Assembly (NCBI GenBank): GCA_964353635.1
Contig: CAYGVS010000007.1
Location: forward strand, 1 to 40,591
Direction of reading: 5' to 3'
Source: JAPLVB01 sp964353635
GTDB taxonomy: Archaea > Aenigmatarchaeota > Aenigmatarchaeia > QMZP01
Length of the DNA stretch: 40,591 nt
The notes beneath the pieces were generated by a model, which searched no databases, was not told the DNA's origin, and saw nothing but the letters and a program-made list of their open reading frames with translations. Shown here piece after piece: positions 6,731-14,521 of this stretch. The position numbers were made by a program, and so were the translations under genes. The stretch's first letter is position 1, and every line of letters starts with the position of its first letter.

Positions 6731-7657
6731 ATGGGAAAGGGCTATGGTTTCGGTAAAGTGATATTGTTCGGAGAGCATTTCGTGGTGCATGGAGTCCCGG
6801 GCATTGCATGTGCGACAAGCCTTTCAACAGAGGCTAATGTAAAAAGGTCTAAAATTCCCGGCTTATCGGTCATAGACAACAGGAAGGGAACAGAAGGCTA
6901 CACGCAGAGCAAGAAGGAACAGCAGAAGGAGTCGCTGGAATTCACAATGAAAGAAATGGGGATTGACGCGAATAAACATCCCATGGAAATAACCTTGGGA
7001 GGAGACCTTCCTGTATTCAGCGGCATTGGCGCATCAGCAGCAAGCGCTGTCGCGATAGCTAGGGCGATATCGGATGAGTTCAGGATGAACCTATCCAACG
7101 AAAGGATAAATGATATAGCATATGAGGCAGAGAAGGCCTATGCAGGAAACCCTTCAGGGATAGACAACACCGCTGCCACATACGGCGGCCTCATATGGTT
7201 CATGAGAGGGACACCGAGCAAGATGGAAAGGATGAAGATTAGAAGCCCGGTTGAAATAGTGATGGGCAATTCCGGGGTTGTTGCTGACACAAAAGCTGTA
7301 GTGGAAGGAGTGGGCCAAAGGAAGCAAAAGAACCCTGAGAAATACAACAGGATATTCAAGCAGGCTGAAGAGCTCGTACGCAATGCACGGAAGGCTCTTG
7401 ATACATTCGACCTCAAGAAAGTTGGGGAGCTGATGAATGAGAATCACAAGCTCCTTCAGGAAATCGAGGTTTCAGGAAAGGAGCTGGACCACCTAGTGAA
7501 TCTGGCCAGGCAGGAAGGTGCTTTGGGGGCAAAGCTCACGGGAGGCGGTGTCGGTGGTTGTATGGTAGCCCTCACTCCAGGGAAAGAGCTGCAGGAAAAA
7601 GTGGCATCTGCCATGGAAAAAGAGGGGTTCAAGGTTCTGCGGATGAGGGTTGGTTGA
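6731..7657 (+). CDS. mvk: Mevalonate kinase (GHMP kinase family)
   Basis: ATP-dependent phosphorylation of mevalonate, the first kinase of the lower mevalonate pathway. The 308-residue protein shows the N-terminal GKVILFGEHFVVHGVPGIA, the GHMP ATP loop in a slightly altered form (PVFSGIGASAASAVA, residues 94-108), NPSGIDNTAATYGG with the catalytic Asp near 145, and the C-terminal KLTGGGVGGCMVAL. The length matches archaeal mevalonate kinases. Its stop lies one base before the ATG of phosphomevalonate kinase (TGACATG), a tight operon. TATA-like sequences lie in the AT-rich stretch 6680-6710. Confidence 0.9.
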   Translation: MGKGYGFGKVILFGEHFVVHGVPGIACATSLSTEANVKRSKIPGLSVIDNRKGTEGYTQSKKEQQKESLEFTMKEMGIDANKHPMEITLGGDLPVFSGIGASAASAVAIARAISDEFRMNLSNERINDIAYEAEKAYAGNPSGIDNTAATYGGLIWFMRGTPSKMERMKIRSPVEIVMGNSGVVADTKAVVEGVGQRKQKNPEKYNRIFKQAEELVRNARKALDTFDLKKVGELMNENHKLLQEIEVSGKELDHLVNLARQEGALGAKLTGGGVGGCMVALTPGKELQEKVASAMEKEGFKVLRMRVG

Positions 7658-7658
7658 C

Positions 7659-8765
7659 ATGGTGAAGATATCCTCTCCAGGCAAACTCTTCCTTTCGGGG
7701 GAGTGGGCTATCCTCGAATTGGGAAATCCCGGAATTGTTGCTGCGGTGAACAAAAGAGTCCATGTGGATATAGAGAAGAGCAAAGAGATCGAGATCTCTA
7801 TCGATGATTTCGGAATAAAGGGAATAAAGGCGAGTTTTGATGGAAGGCTTGTTTTCAAGAACACCACGAAGGAGCAGGAGGACAGGCTTGTTTTCATGAA
7901 GGGCGCGATAGAGACCACGCTCAAATACCTGGGCAAGTGGGAGCCCTTCAGAATCCATTCATGGGGAGAGCTCTCGTCCGCTGTGGTGGACGGCCAGCAG
8001 AAGAAGATAGGGTTCGGTTCCTCCGCAGCTGCGGTTGTTTCAACTGTGGGGGCTATCCTGGCTTTCCACGGGAAGGACCTGCAGAAAAGAGAGACAAAGG
8101 ACATAGTCTACAAGCTCTCAACGATTGCGCATTACTTCGCACAGGGGAAGGTGGGCTCTGCTTTTGATGTGGCAGCCTCAACCTACGGAGGGATTTTCGT
8201 GTACAAGAGGTTCGACCCCAAGTGGCTGGTGGGACAAATGGAGGCCGGAAAGACAGTCAGGCAGGTCACTGATTCCCAATGGCCGGGGTTTCTAGTGGAG
8301 GAGATGAAAATCCCTGAAGGATTCAGGCTACTGGTTGCATGGACTAAGGAATCTGCCTCCACTGTCAATCTCGTCAAGGAGATGGACAAGTTCAAGTCCT
8401 CCGAGCCCGGTGAGTACAAGCGGCTTTACGATAGCATAGCCTCCTTGGTATCTGAATCCATACCCATATGGAAGAAAGCGGACAGGGTGAGGATAATCCA
8501 GAACCTAAACAGGAACGAGATTCTCCTTCGTGAGCTCGGCCAGAAGTCAGGCCTGCCCATAGAGACAGGAGACTTGAAAAGGCTCAGCGAGATAGCCCAG
8601 AAGGCCGGCGCGGCAGGGAAGCTCTCTGGAGCAGGTGGTGGTGACTGTGGGATTGCCGTCTGCTTCGACCAGGCCACGGCAGACAAGATAGTTCGGCAAT
8701 GGGAAAGGGCAGGGCTCTATCCGATTGACGCGACGGTTGATTATAGGGGCGTTACAATAAACTGA
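7659..8765 (+). CDS. mvaK2: Phosphomevalonate kinase (GHMP kinase family)
   Basis: Phosphorylates mevalonate 5-phosphate to the diphosphate. The 368-residue protein starts MVKISSPGKLFLSGEWAILE, has KIGFGSSAAAVVS (about residues 117-129) as ATP loop, and the family-typical segment HYFAQGKVGSAFDVAASTYGG followed by YKRFDPKWL, found in bacterial and eukaryotic-type phosphomevalonate kinases. The C-terminus has KLSGAGGGDCGIA. The ATG at 7659 is chosen over an upstream in-frame TTG because it follows the mevalonate kinase stop directly. Most archaea lack this enzyme and use a modified route, so its presence is informative. Confidence 0.87.
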   Translation: MVKISSPGKLFLSGEWAILELGNPGIVAAVNKRVHVDIEKSKEIEISIDDFGIKGIKASFDGRLVFKNTTKEQEDRLVFMKGAIETTLKYLGKWEPFRIHSWGELSSAVVDGQQKKIGFGSSAAAVVSTVGAILAFHGKDLQKRETKDIVYKLSTIAHYFAQGKVGSAFDVAASTYGGIFVYKRFDPKWLVGQMEAGKTVRQVTDSQWPGFLVEEMKIPEGFRLLVAWTKESASTVNLVKEMDKFKSSEPGEYKRLYDSIASLVSESIPIWKKADRVRIIQNLNRNEILLRELGQKSGLPIETGDLKRLSEIAQKAGAAGKLSGAGGGDCGIAVCFDQATADKIVRQWERAGLYPIDATVDYRGVTIN

Positions 8766-8780
8766 AAACGAAAAAATGCC

Positions 8781-8987
8781 TTATTCCACTGATGACCCCA
8801 GTTCCCTTATCCTGGCGAGCGTCTGTTCTATTAGGTTAGTATAAACATCCCTTTCTTTCTGCCACCTTTCGGTGTAGTTGCTCCTTCTCCTTTCGCTTCT
8901 AAAAAGCGCTGAGTCTAGGGAAGACAGTTTTTTCTCGTAGTATTTCAGTTCCTTCTGCAGCTTGCTGATAATGTCTGCATTGTCCAT
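8781..8987 (-). CDS. Small coiled-coil hypothetical protein
   Basis: About 68 residues, almost entirely charged and helical (KLQKELKYYEKKLSSLDSALFRSERRR), predicted as a coiled coil. An in-frame GTG lies seven codons upstream, but the ATG at 8987 is preferred because a T/A-rich box near 9014-9022 lies at the distance of an archaeal promoter. It is convergent with phosphomevalonate kinase and lies downstream of ftsZ on the same strand. A role with FtsZ is conceivable from position only. Confidence 0.55.
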   Translation of the reverse strand: MDNADIISKLQKELKYYEKKLSSLDSALFRSERRRSNYTERWQKERDVYTNLIEQTLARIRELGSSVE

Positions 8988-9097
8988 CTTGAAGGTAGAA
9001 CACAGCACGGTAAAAAGCTTTCACCGGCGAACCGTTGGAAAACGAAAGATTCGCATTGCTAAAAAGAAATAATAATAGTATTATGGGAGGGAATCCC

Positions 9098-10210
9098 CTA
9101 CCCAACAAAATCAATCCCCAGCACGCGTTCTATCTCCTTCTGCTTCTCGACTTTGTAGGTCTTGCCGGGGCCGTATATCTGGGATGACTTCACGCCCGTG
9201 ATTATAAGCATCGCGCGTATGGTGTCCCCCAGGTCCTTTATTATCTGGGCTCCCCAGATTATCTTCGCGTCAGGGTTGATTTTGCTTGACACTCCCTCTA
9301 CTATCTGCTGGCATTCCTTGATGGTGATGTCAGCGCCTCCCGAGACGTTTATGAGTGCTCCTGCAGCGTCCTCTATCTCAACGTCAAGCAGCGGGTTGGT
9401 CAAGGCCTTCTCAACTGATTCCACTGCCCTGTTCTCAGAGTCGGACTCCCCCATGCCTATCATTGCCAGCCCGCCTGCGCCCATCACTGCCCTTATGTCA
9501 GCAAAGTCGAGGTTCACGAGCCCAGGCTTTGTTATGAGCTCTGTTATGCCCTTGACCGAGTTCACAAGTATCTCGTCCGCCACCTTGAAAGCCGTCGTGA
9601 TAGAAACGTCTGGAACTATCTCAAGAAGCTTGTCATTGGGAATTATAATCAGGGTGTCCGCGACCTGCTCAAGGTTCTCAAGACCATCCTGCGCGTTCCT
9701 GAACCTCTGCTTGCCTTCCATGGAGAAGGGAAGGGTCACAACGCTAACAGTGAGAGCTCCAAGCTTCTTCGCTATGTCAACTACGATAGGGGCTGCTCCT
9801 GTTCCTGTGCCTCCACCTAAGCCGCATGTCACGAAAACCAGGTCCGCGCCTTCCAGGACCTTCTTTATATCATCCTTGGATTCCTTGGCGGCCTCCTGGC
9901 CCACTTTGGGGTCAGCTCCTGCTCCAAGGCCGGCGGTTAGCTCCCTTCCAATCAGGACTTTCTTGTCAGAATCAGTGTAGAGGAGATCCTGGGCATCAGT
10001 GTTAAGGGCCACGGTCTCAGCGCCCACGATGCCTATCTGCATCATCCTGGATATGGTGTTGCCGCCCGCGCCTCCGACGCCGACGACCTTGATCTCAGCC
10101 TTCTTGGACTCAAGGATCTTCCTGAGCTCCTCATCGGTCTCAGTGTGCCCCTCTACGTCTTTGATTATGATCCTTTCCATCTCTCCGTCCAGAAGCGCGG
10201 CTCTCCTCAT
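9098..10210 (-). CDS. ftsZ: Cell division protein FtsZ
   Basis: Tubulin-like GTPase that forms the division ring. The 370-residue protein has the N-terminal nucleotide site VVGVGGAGGNTISRM, the tubulin signature GGGTGTGAAP, the NTDAQDL motif and the T7 loop region NLDFADIRAVMGAGGLAMIGMG. The N-terminus has a charged lead of about 35 residues and the C-terminus lacks a long linker, as in archaeal FtsZ. The start is fixed by AGGAGGGG six bases upstream. It is monocistronic or paired with the small coiled-coil gene downstream. Confidence 0.97.
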   Translation of the reverse strand: MRRAALLDGEMERIIIKDVEGHTETDEELRKILESKKAEIKVVGVGGAGGNTISRMMQIGIVGAETVALNTDAQDLLYTDSDKKVLIGRELTAGLGAGADPKVGQEAAKESKDDIKKVLEGADLVFVTCGLGGGTGTGAAPIVVDIAKKLGALTVSVVTLPFSMEGKQRFRNAQDGLENLEQVADTLIIIPNDKLLEIVPDVSITTAFKVADEILVNSVKGITELITKPGLVNLDFADIRAVMGAGGLAMIGMGESDSENRAVESVEKALTNPLLDVEIEDAAGALINVSGGADITIKECQQIVEGVSSKINPDAKIIWGAQIIKDLGDTIRAMLIITGVKSSQIYGPGKTYKVEKQKEIERVLGIDFVG

Positions 10211-10216
10211 AGCAAA

Positions 10217-10224
10217 CCCCTCCT
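10217..10224 (-). promoter_or_regulatory. Shine-Dalgarno site of ftsZ
   Basis: AGGAGGGG on the minus strand, six bases before the ATG at 10210. This is one of the strongest ribosome binding sites in the window. Upstream are AT-rich candidate TATA boxes around 10243-10292 and a nine-base palindrome TAACAGTTA at 10232-10240. Confidence 0.7.
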
Positions 10225-10330
10225 AATACAATAACTGTTAAGCAATATACTGTGCAAAAGATAATATGTCTATATGAGTAAGCTTTTTAAGCATTTATTG
10301 TAACAAAAAATTCAGGAAAAATTGGCCGAT

Positions 10331-11032
10331 TTATGCTTTTTTGGATTCTTCTCCACCCTGATTTTCCTGGGGCCTTTCCTCCGCTTTCTTTTCCTCTTTA
10401 CTTGAAAAAATAACGTTCTTTATCTCAGGCACGAGCTCCATCACCTTCTCTCCGGCGAACCTTTTTATGAACTCGTTGAGAGGCTTCTCGCTCTGCAAGT
10501 TAAGGGTATCCCCTTCGCGAGACGCTTCGCTGTTTATACCGTAGAAAGAAAGCAGGAGCCGGGCCTTTTCAAGCGTGTCTGTCACATCACGGACGACCTT
10601 GACTTTGTATTTCAGCTCTCTGCCTGAGAGAGGGTGGTTGAAATCAATGCGCACCCTTCCTCCCGCAACAGACAGGACCTTGGCCTGCATACCATCAATG
10701 TCAACCATAATCCCTGGGGCTGGATTTATCTTCTCCTTCGTGAATTTGGATATGGACACTATCCTGATGAGCTTCATATCCTTCTTGCCAAAGGCCTCGT
10801 CAGGCTTGAGCAGGAATTCCTTCTCCTCATCGACCTTCATGCTTTCCAGCTGCTTCTCCAATCCCTGGACAGACATTCCTGAGCCTATCACAACCAGAGA
10901 GGGCTTGTATTTGTGCTTCGGGTTGTAGATGCCTTCCTTCTTCGCCTCCTCCTCAGAGTTGAGGTCGAAAACCTCGCCTGTATTGGAAAGCCTGCCAACG
11001 AACTCTATCTCGACAAAATCGCCCTTTTTCAT
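10331..11032 (-). CDS. Long-type archaeal FKBP peptidyl-prolyl isomerase
   Basis: Protein folding helper that catalyses proline cis-trans isomerisation. The 233-residue protein begins MKKGDFVEIEFVGRL and has NTGEVFDLN, the FKBP core with an inserted flap domain (KLIRIVSISKFTKEKINPAPGIMVDIDG), and DFNHPLSGRELKYKVKV, as in SlyD-like archaeal FKBPs. A C-terminal extension of about 80 residues ends in a Glu/Lys-rich tail, typical of the long archaeal form. The ATG at 11032 is preferred over an in-frame TTG at 11086, because the family starts at this methionine. It follows the DUF457-type gene closely on the same strand. Confidence 0.9.
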   Translation of the reverse strand: MKKGDFVEIEFVGRLSNTGEVFDLNSEEEAKKEGIYNPKHKYKPSLVVIGSGMSVQGLEKQLESMKVDEEKEFLLKPDEAFGKKDMKLIRIVSISKFTKEKINPAPGIMVDIDGMQAKVLSVAGGRVRIDFNHPLSGRELKYKVKVVRDVTDTLEKARLLLSFYGINSEASREGDTLNLQSEKPLNEFIKRFAGEKVMELVPEIKNVIFSSKEEKKAEERPQENQGGEESKKA

Positions 11033-11092
11033 GCTCAAATCCTTGAAGTCAAATGAACTGGGTTCCTCCAAATAACGCTGTGACAAGAATAT

Positions 11093-11569
11093 TTACAGCC
11101 TTAGCTTATAACCTTTGCTTCTTGGCCTTGGAAGGTTCATCTGTCTGAGACGTGCAAATATCCGCGGATTGGAAACCAGCACTAAGGCCAGCGAGAATAT
11201 TATGATAGCTGAGTTTGTAGGGATGTCAGTATAACTCACCAACCCTAAACTGAGATTCATAGGTATAGGATAAAGCCAGAAAATCCCGGTTGGATTCAGG
11301 GTGTCAAGCAAAAGATGCGAGATGAAGCCTGCAGCAATGGCAAAAGAAACATCTTTTCTCCTGGTCGCGAAATATGCCAAGATCATGATTAAAGCAAGGG
11401 CAAGTGGCGTGTGAAGGACGCCTCTGTGCACAAGGGGGTAGGATGGGCCCGTCAAGAAGAATATCATATCAGCGTCGACAAGCAGGCCTGCTGCTGCAGC
11501 GATTTTTGCAGGAAGCTTTAATGTATAGCCGACCGCAAACGCAAAAATGACGTGGGTTATGCCGAGCAT
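11093..11569 (-). CDS. DUF457/YdjM-type membrane-bound metal-dependent hydrolase-like protein
   Basis: A 158-residue integral membrane protein with the family's spaced His/Asp motifs: THVIFAFAVGY near the start, LLVDAD, HRGVLHTPLAL, FISHLLLDTLNPTGIFWLYPI. Four to five hydrophobic helices span the length. Members are annotated as inner-membrane metal-dependent hydrolases, but the reaction is not established. It lies upstream of the FKBP gene on the same strand with a short gap, so they are probably co-transcribed. Confidence 0.8.
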   Translation of the reverse strand: MLGITHVIFAFAVGYTLKLPAKIAAAAGLLVDADMIFFLTGPSYPLVHRGVLHTPLALALIMILAYFATRRKDVSFAIAAGFISHLLLDTLNPTGIFWLYPIPMNLSLGLVSYTDIPTNSAIIIFSLALVLVSNPRIFARLRQMNLPRPRSKGYKLRL

Positions 11570-11719
11570 AGGATTTTATTGTTGGAGGGCGAATAAAAGC
11601 TTATAAATATTAGGCTGCTTGGAAACCAAGCTTTACCTGAAAATCCTGAAAGTTTATGGGGTTTCCTCATGATTGGCCAAGACTACAAGCCTTTATAATT
11701 GTGCAATGAAATAATTTGT

Positions 11720-12199
11720 ATGAGCATTATTAGCTTCCTTAAACCAACTCCCAAAAGAATCATCTTAACGGTTGTCATTTTTGCCCTTGTTATCGCTATT
11801 CCTTATCTGTATTCTGGTCTGTTTCCATATTTCTTTAATATTGAAAGCAATTCTATGTCCCCCGCTATAAACAGATACGATTTGCTTTTTGCGAAGAATG
11901 TTAATTTTGATGACTTAAAGGTCGGAGATATTGTCATGTACTCCGTACAACAAGGCCAGCCCATGATAGTTCATAGAATAGTTAATATAGACCATGATAG
12001 TGGTTTGTTTAGTACAAAAGGCGATAATAATACCGGACAAATGGCAATTGAAAAGAATGTTTCTTCAGATAAAATTTACGCTCAGGTTATTGGCTCTCTG
12101 CCATTTATCGGTATTCTGGGCGGATTTATTTTGATAGTGTTTCTAATTGTAATCTATTTAGCTTCTTGCTTTGTTTTTAGAAGGCCTAGGCTGAACTAG
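11720..12199 (+). CDS. Signal peptidase I, archaeal/ER type
   Basis: Removes signal peptides from secreted proteins at the membrane. The 159-residue protein has an N-terminal membrane helix (about residues 13-33), the catalytic Ser in ESNSMSP (Ser45), VHRIV with the His that replaces the bacterial Lys (His85), and KGDNN with the conserved Asp (near 102). A second membrane helix lies near the C-terminus (about residues 132-152). The ATG at 11720 is chosen over an upstream TTG because a TATA-like CTTTATAATT lies at 11691-11700, giving a leaderless mRNA. The gene is more AT-rich than its neighbours. Confidence 0.9.
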   Translation: MSIISFLKPTPKRIILTVVIFALVIAIPYLYSGLFPYFFNIESNSMSPAINRYDLLFAKNVNFDDLKVGDIVMYSVQQGQPMIVHRIVNIDHDSGLFSTKGDNNTGQMAIEKNVSSDKIYAQVIGSLPFIGILGGFILIVFLIVIYLASCFVFRRPRLN

Positions 12200-12336
12200 C
12201 CGTTATAAAGTCCCAGAATTCCCCATGCTTCCCCTCAAAAACTGGGTATTTCACCATGTTCTTGATATACGACAAACCAGATAATTTTATATGTGAACTT
12301 GGATGGATAAACTTGGGTTTACCATCGTATTTATAA

Positions 12337-12353
12337 ATATAACACTGTTATAT
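12337..12353. promoter_or_regulatory. 17-bp palindrome, candidate operator
   Basis: ATATAACA, a central C and TGTTATAT form a perfect 8-1-8 palindrome. It overlaps the end of the TATA-like TTTATAAAT (12330-12338) and ends 14 bases before the ATG at 12367. That is where a repressor would block transcription. Autoregulation by the downstream winged-helix protein is the simplest idea (inference). Confidence 0.6.
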
Positions 12354-12366
12354 CTCTAAAGAGAGC

Positions 12367-12858
12367 ATGAAAATAGAAACCTTTGGAATGAGAGAAGCAG
12401 GGATTTCTCTGATTATTATATCAATAGCATTGTTTTTCCTTATGGTCTCAATAACGAACGAATTGAACCGATACATTCATGATGAATGCACTCACCCAAC
12501 AGGAGAGGTATGCCCAATGGCAAGCGACCTTCCAGTCCAGTCATATGCAGGATTTACCCTTGACTTCGCGCTAGCAGGCTTTGGGGTTTTCCTTGTTTAT
12601 AAATCCAAGCAGTTTCAAAAAGGCTTGGTAGCTAAAAAACTGGACCTAGAAAGAACCCTCAAGGAGCTTGACCCTGATGAGAAAAAGGTCTACGAGCTCA
12701 TCTCCATCTCAGACGGCGTAGTATTCCAGAGCGACATAGTGGAGAAGACAGGGCTCCGGAAAGTCAAGATAACGCGAATCCTTGACCGGATGGAGCACAG
12801 GGGCCTTTTGGAAAGAAGGCGCCGAGGAATGAGCAACATAGTGCTTTTAAGAAAATGA
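12367..12858 (+). CDS. Membrane-anchored winged-helix protein with Cys/His-containing external loop
   Basis: 163 residues. A first hydrophobic helix (about 11-29) is followed by a loop with HDECTHPTGEVCPM (two Cys, two His, Met), then a second hydrophobic helix (about 56-77). The cytoplasmic C-terminal half (about 95-163) is a winged helix-turn-helix of the MarR/IclR sort with VVFQSDIVEKTGLRKVKITRILDRMEHRGLLERRRRG. The combination suggests a membrane sensor whose outer loop could bind a soft metal and whose inner domain binds DNA. It lies directly upstream of the copper genes and has a palindrome in its own promoter. Copper sensing is inference from context. Confidence 0.75.
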   Translation: MKIETFGMREAGISLIIISIALFFLMVSITNELNRYIHDECTHPTGEVCPMASDLPVQSYAGFTLDFALAGFGVFLVYKSKQFQKGLVAKKLDLERTLKELDPDEKKVYELISISDGVVFQSDIVEKTGLRKVKITRILDRMEHRGLLERRRRGMSNIVLLRK

Positions 12859-12871
12859 TATTCAGTTTAAC

Positions 12872-12887
12872 TTGAAACTAGTTTCAA
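12872..12887. promoter_or_regulatory. 16-bp perfect palindrome upstream of the copper operon
   Basis: TTGAAACT and AGTTTCAA form a perfect inverted repeat with no spacer, 14 bases after the regulator stop and about 110 bases before the HMA/DsbD-like fusion gene. It is a good operator candidate for a dimeric winged-helix regulator. Confidence 0.5.
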
Positions 12888-12922
12888 ACACAGGGATATT
12901 AGCTGTTTCATATTATCGGAAA

Positions 12923-12975
12923 GAAGGTGCTTATCGCAACATTAGCAATTCGATTGGCTGAAGATAAGCACCTTC
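12923..12975. repeat. 13-bp inverted repeat in the leader of the copper operon
   Basis: GAAGGTGCTTATC (12923-12935) and GATAAGCACCTTC (12963-12975) are perfectly complementary with a 27-base spacer. The element lies just before the Shine-Dalgarno (AGGTGA, 12988-12993) of the fusion gene. In RNA it could form a long hairpin, either a terminator for the upstream gene, a leader control element, or a pair of protein sites. There is no U tract after it. Confidence 0.6.
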
Positions 12976-12998
12976 AATCTCAGAATCAGGTGATTTGA

Positions 12999-14504
12999 AT
13001 GTCAGAAGAACAGAAGAAAGAAGTTGCGAAGCAACTTCCAGCAAAAATTGAGAAGAAAAAGCTCTCTGTCAACGGCATGCACTGCAAGAGCTGCGAAGCA
13101 CTCATAACAGACAGCGTGATGAAATTAGATGGAGTAAAAAGATTCAAGATTGATTACTCCAACGGAAAAGGGGAAGTGGAATTCGACCCGGAAAAAACAG
13201 ACGTCGAGAGGATAGCAGGCGCGATTGAGGAGAAGGGCTATCAATGCGAACAGGAGATGCACGACCGCCAGCCGCAGAAAGGCGGGAGATGGAAGAGTGT
13301 GGGAACAGCCATCGGATTCGCAATAGTGATACTTGGGGCATTGATAATCGCCCAGAGCAGCTTCATCTCTGCTGTCCCCGAGCTGGGGACCAACGCAAGC
13401 CTACTTCTTATATTCACAGTAGGATTGCTGACAGGATTCCATTGCATAGGCATGTGCGGAGGCTTCATGGTCTCCTACACGACCAGGAATGCGATGGATG
13501 ACCAGAGTTCTGAAAGGAAGCCGAACCGATTGAACAGGATGAGGCCGCACCTGAGCTACAGCACCGGGAAGCTGATTTCATACACAATAGTAGGGGCATT
13601 CTTCGGGCTCTTGGGCTCATTCTTCGCTTTCAGTGGACCCACAAGGGGGATAATAGCGGTCGCAGCAGGCATACTCATGATAATCATGGGATTGAACATG
13701 CTCAACATGTTTCCATTCCTCAGAAAAGTAAACTTTTCTGGCCTGGGTTTCCTGGGGAAGAGGCTTAAAGGAAAGAACAGGGGCCCATTCGGCTTGGGGC
13801 TTTTCACAGGCCTTATGCCATGTGGTCCCCTGATGGCCATGGAGCTTTACGCCGCTGGAACAGGAAGCGTGCTCCTTGGAGCAGTAGCACTTCTTGTGTT
13901 CGGCATAGGGACTCTTCCCATAATGAACGGCTTTGGCGCAGCGCTCTCAATGCTCAGCACAAACTTCACAAGAAGAATACTCAAAGTATCCGCCATGGTA
14001 GTGGTCATCCTTGGGATAATAATGATAAGCAGAGGCATGACTCTTTCCGGAGTCGGATTTAATATAAACACAGTTTCAGCCGCGATAACAGGAGCATCAG
14101 GAAGCACTGCAAACCTTGCAGGCGACATCCAGCAGATTAACATGACCGTGACCGCAAGCGGTTGGACCCCAGATACTTTTGTCCTGAAAAAAGGAGTGCC
14201 GGTCCAGTGGAACATTGACGTCAAGCAGCTTACCTCCTGCAACAAGGAGATAATAGTCCAGGCATACAACCTGGACATAAAGCTCAAACCCGGACCCAAC
14301 ACAGTTAGCTTTACACCTACAAAGGAAGGAACGGTTTCATGGAGCTGCTGGATGGGAATGATACCAGGATCATTCATTGTCAAGAGCGACATTGACCTGA
14401 ATTCGCAGCAGCAGGTCCAGACTGCCCTTAGCAGCGCTCCTGCACCCAAGAGCTCAGGAGGATGCGGATGCGGCGGCGGAGGAACAATGACGTGCGGCGG
14501 ATGA
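12999..14504 (+). CDS. HMA domain / DsbD-like transporter / cupredoxin fusion (copper handling)
   Basis: 501 residues in three modules. Residues 18-85 are an HMA metallochaperone domain with GMHCKSC (Cys29, Cys32). Residues 100-350 are a six- to seven-helix membrane core of the DsbD/TauE-SafE-like group with GFHCIGMCGG (Cys149, Cys153) and GLMPCGP (Cys275). Residues 378-465 form a cupredoxin-like domain with Cys414 and SCWMGM (Cys450) as probable copper ligands. A Gly/Cys tail (GGCGCGGGG, then TCGG) follows. The likely job is moving copper or reducing power across the membrane for copper sites or detoxification (inference). AGGTGA precedes the ATG by five bases. The CopA gene follows by 64 bases. 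Confidence 0.85.
   Translation: MSEEQKKEVAKQLPAKIEKKKLSVNGMHCKSCEALITDSVMKLDGVKRFKIDYSNGKGEVEFDPEKTDVERIAGAIEEKGYQCEQEMHDRQPQKGGRWKSVGTAIGFAIVILGALIIAQSSFISAVPELGTNASLLLIFTVGLLTGFHCIGMCGGFMVSYTTRNAMDDQSSERKPNRLNRMRPHLSYSTGKLISYTIVGAFFGLLGSFFAFSGPTRGIIAVAAGILMIIMGLNMLNMFPFLRKVNFSGLGFLGKRLKGKNRGPFGLGLFTGLMPCGPLMAMELYAAGTGSVLLGAVALLVFGIGTLPIMNGFGAALSMLSTNFTRRILKVSAMVVVILGIIMISRGMTLSGVGFNINTVSAAITGASGSTANLAGDIQQINMTVTASGWTPDTFVLKKGVPVQWNIDVKQLTSCNKEIIVQAYNLDIKLKPGPNTVSFTPTKEGTVSWSCWMGMIPGSFIVKSDIDLNSQQQVQTALSSAPAPKSSGGCGCGGGGTMTCGG
13020..13038. repeat. Small palindrome inside the 5' end of the copper fusion gene
   Basis: Arms GAAGTTGC and GCAACTTC around a GAA loop, eight perfect pairs, 21 bases into the coding sequence. 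GCGAAGC is a known exceptionally stable hairpin core. Same design as elements at 25224 and 40234. Confidence 0.6.
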
Positions 14505-14521
14505 TTCCGGAAAGAAGACAG

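Noticed and set aside
9162..9980. Long open frame antisense to ftsZ (272 codons)
   Set aside because: It lies fully within a certain gene; its Ser/Pro/Thr-rich composition is what a shadow frame of ftsZ gives.
10518..10528. GCTTCGC in the FKBP gene as a member of the palindrome family
   Set aside because: Flanking bases do not pair beyond the core.
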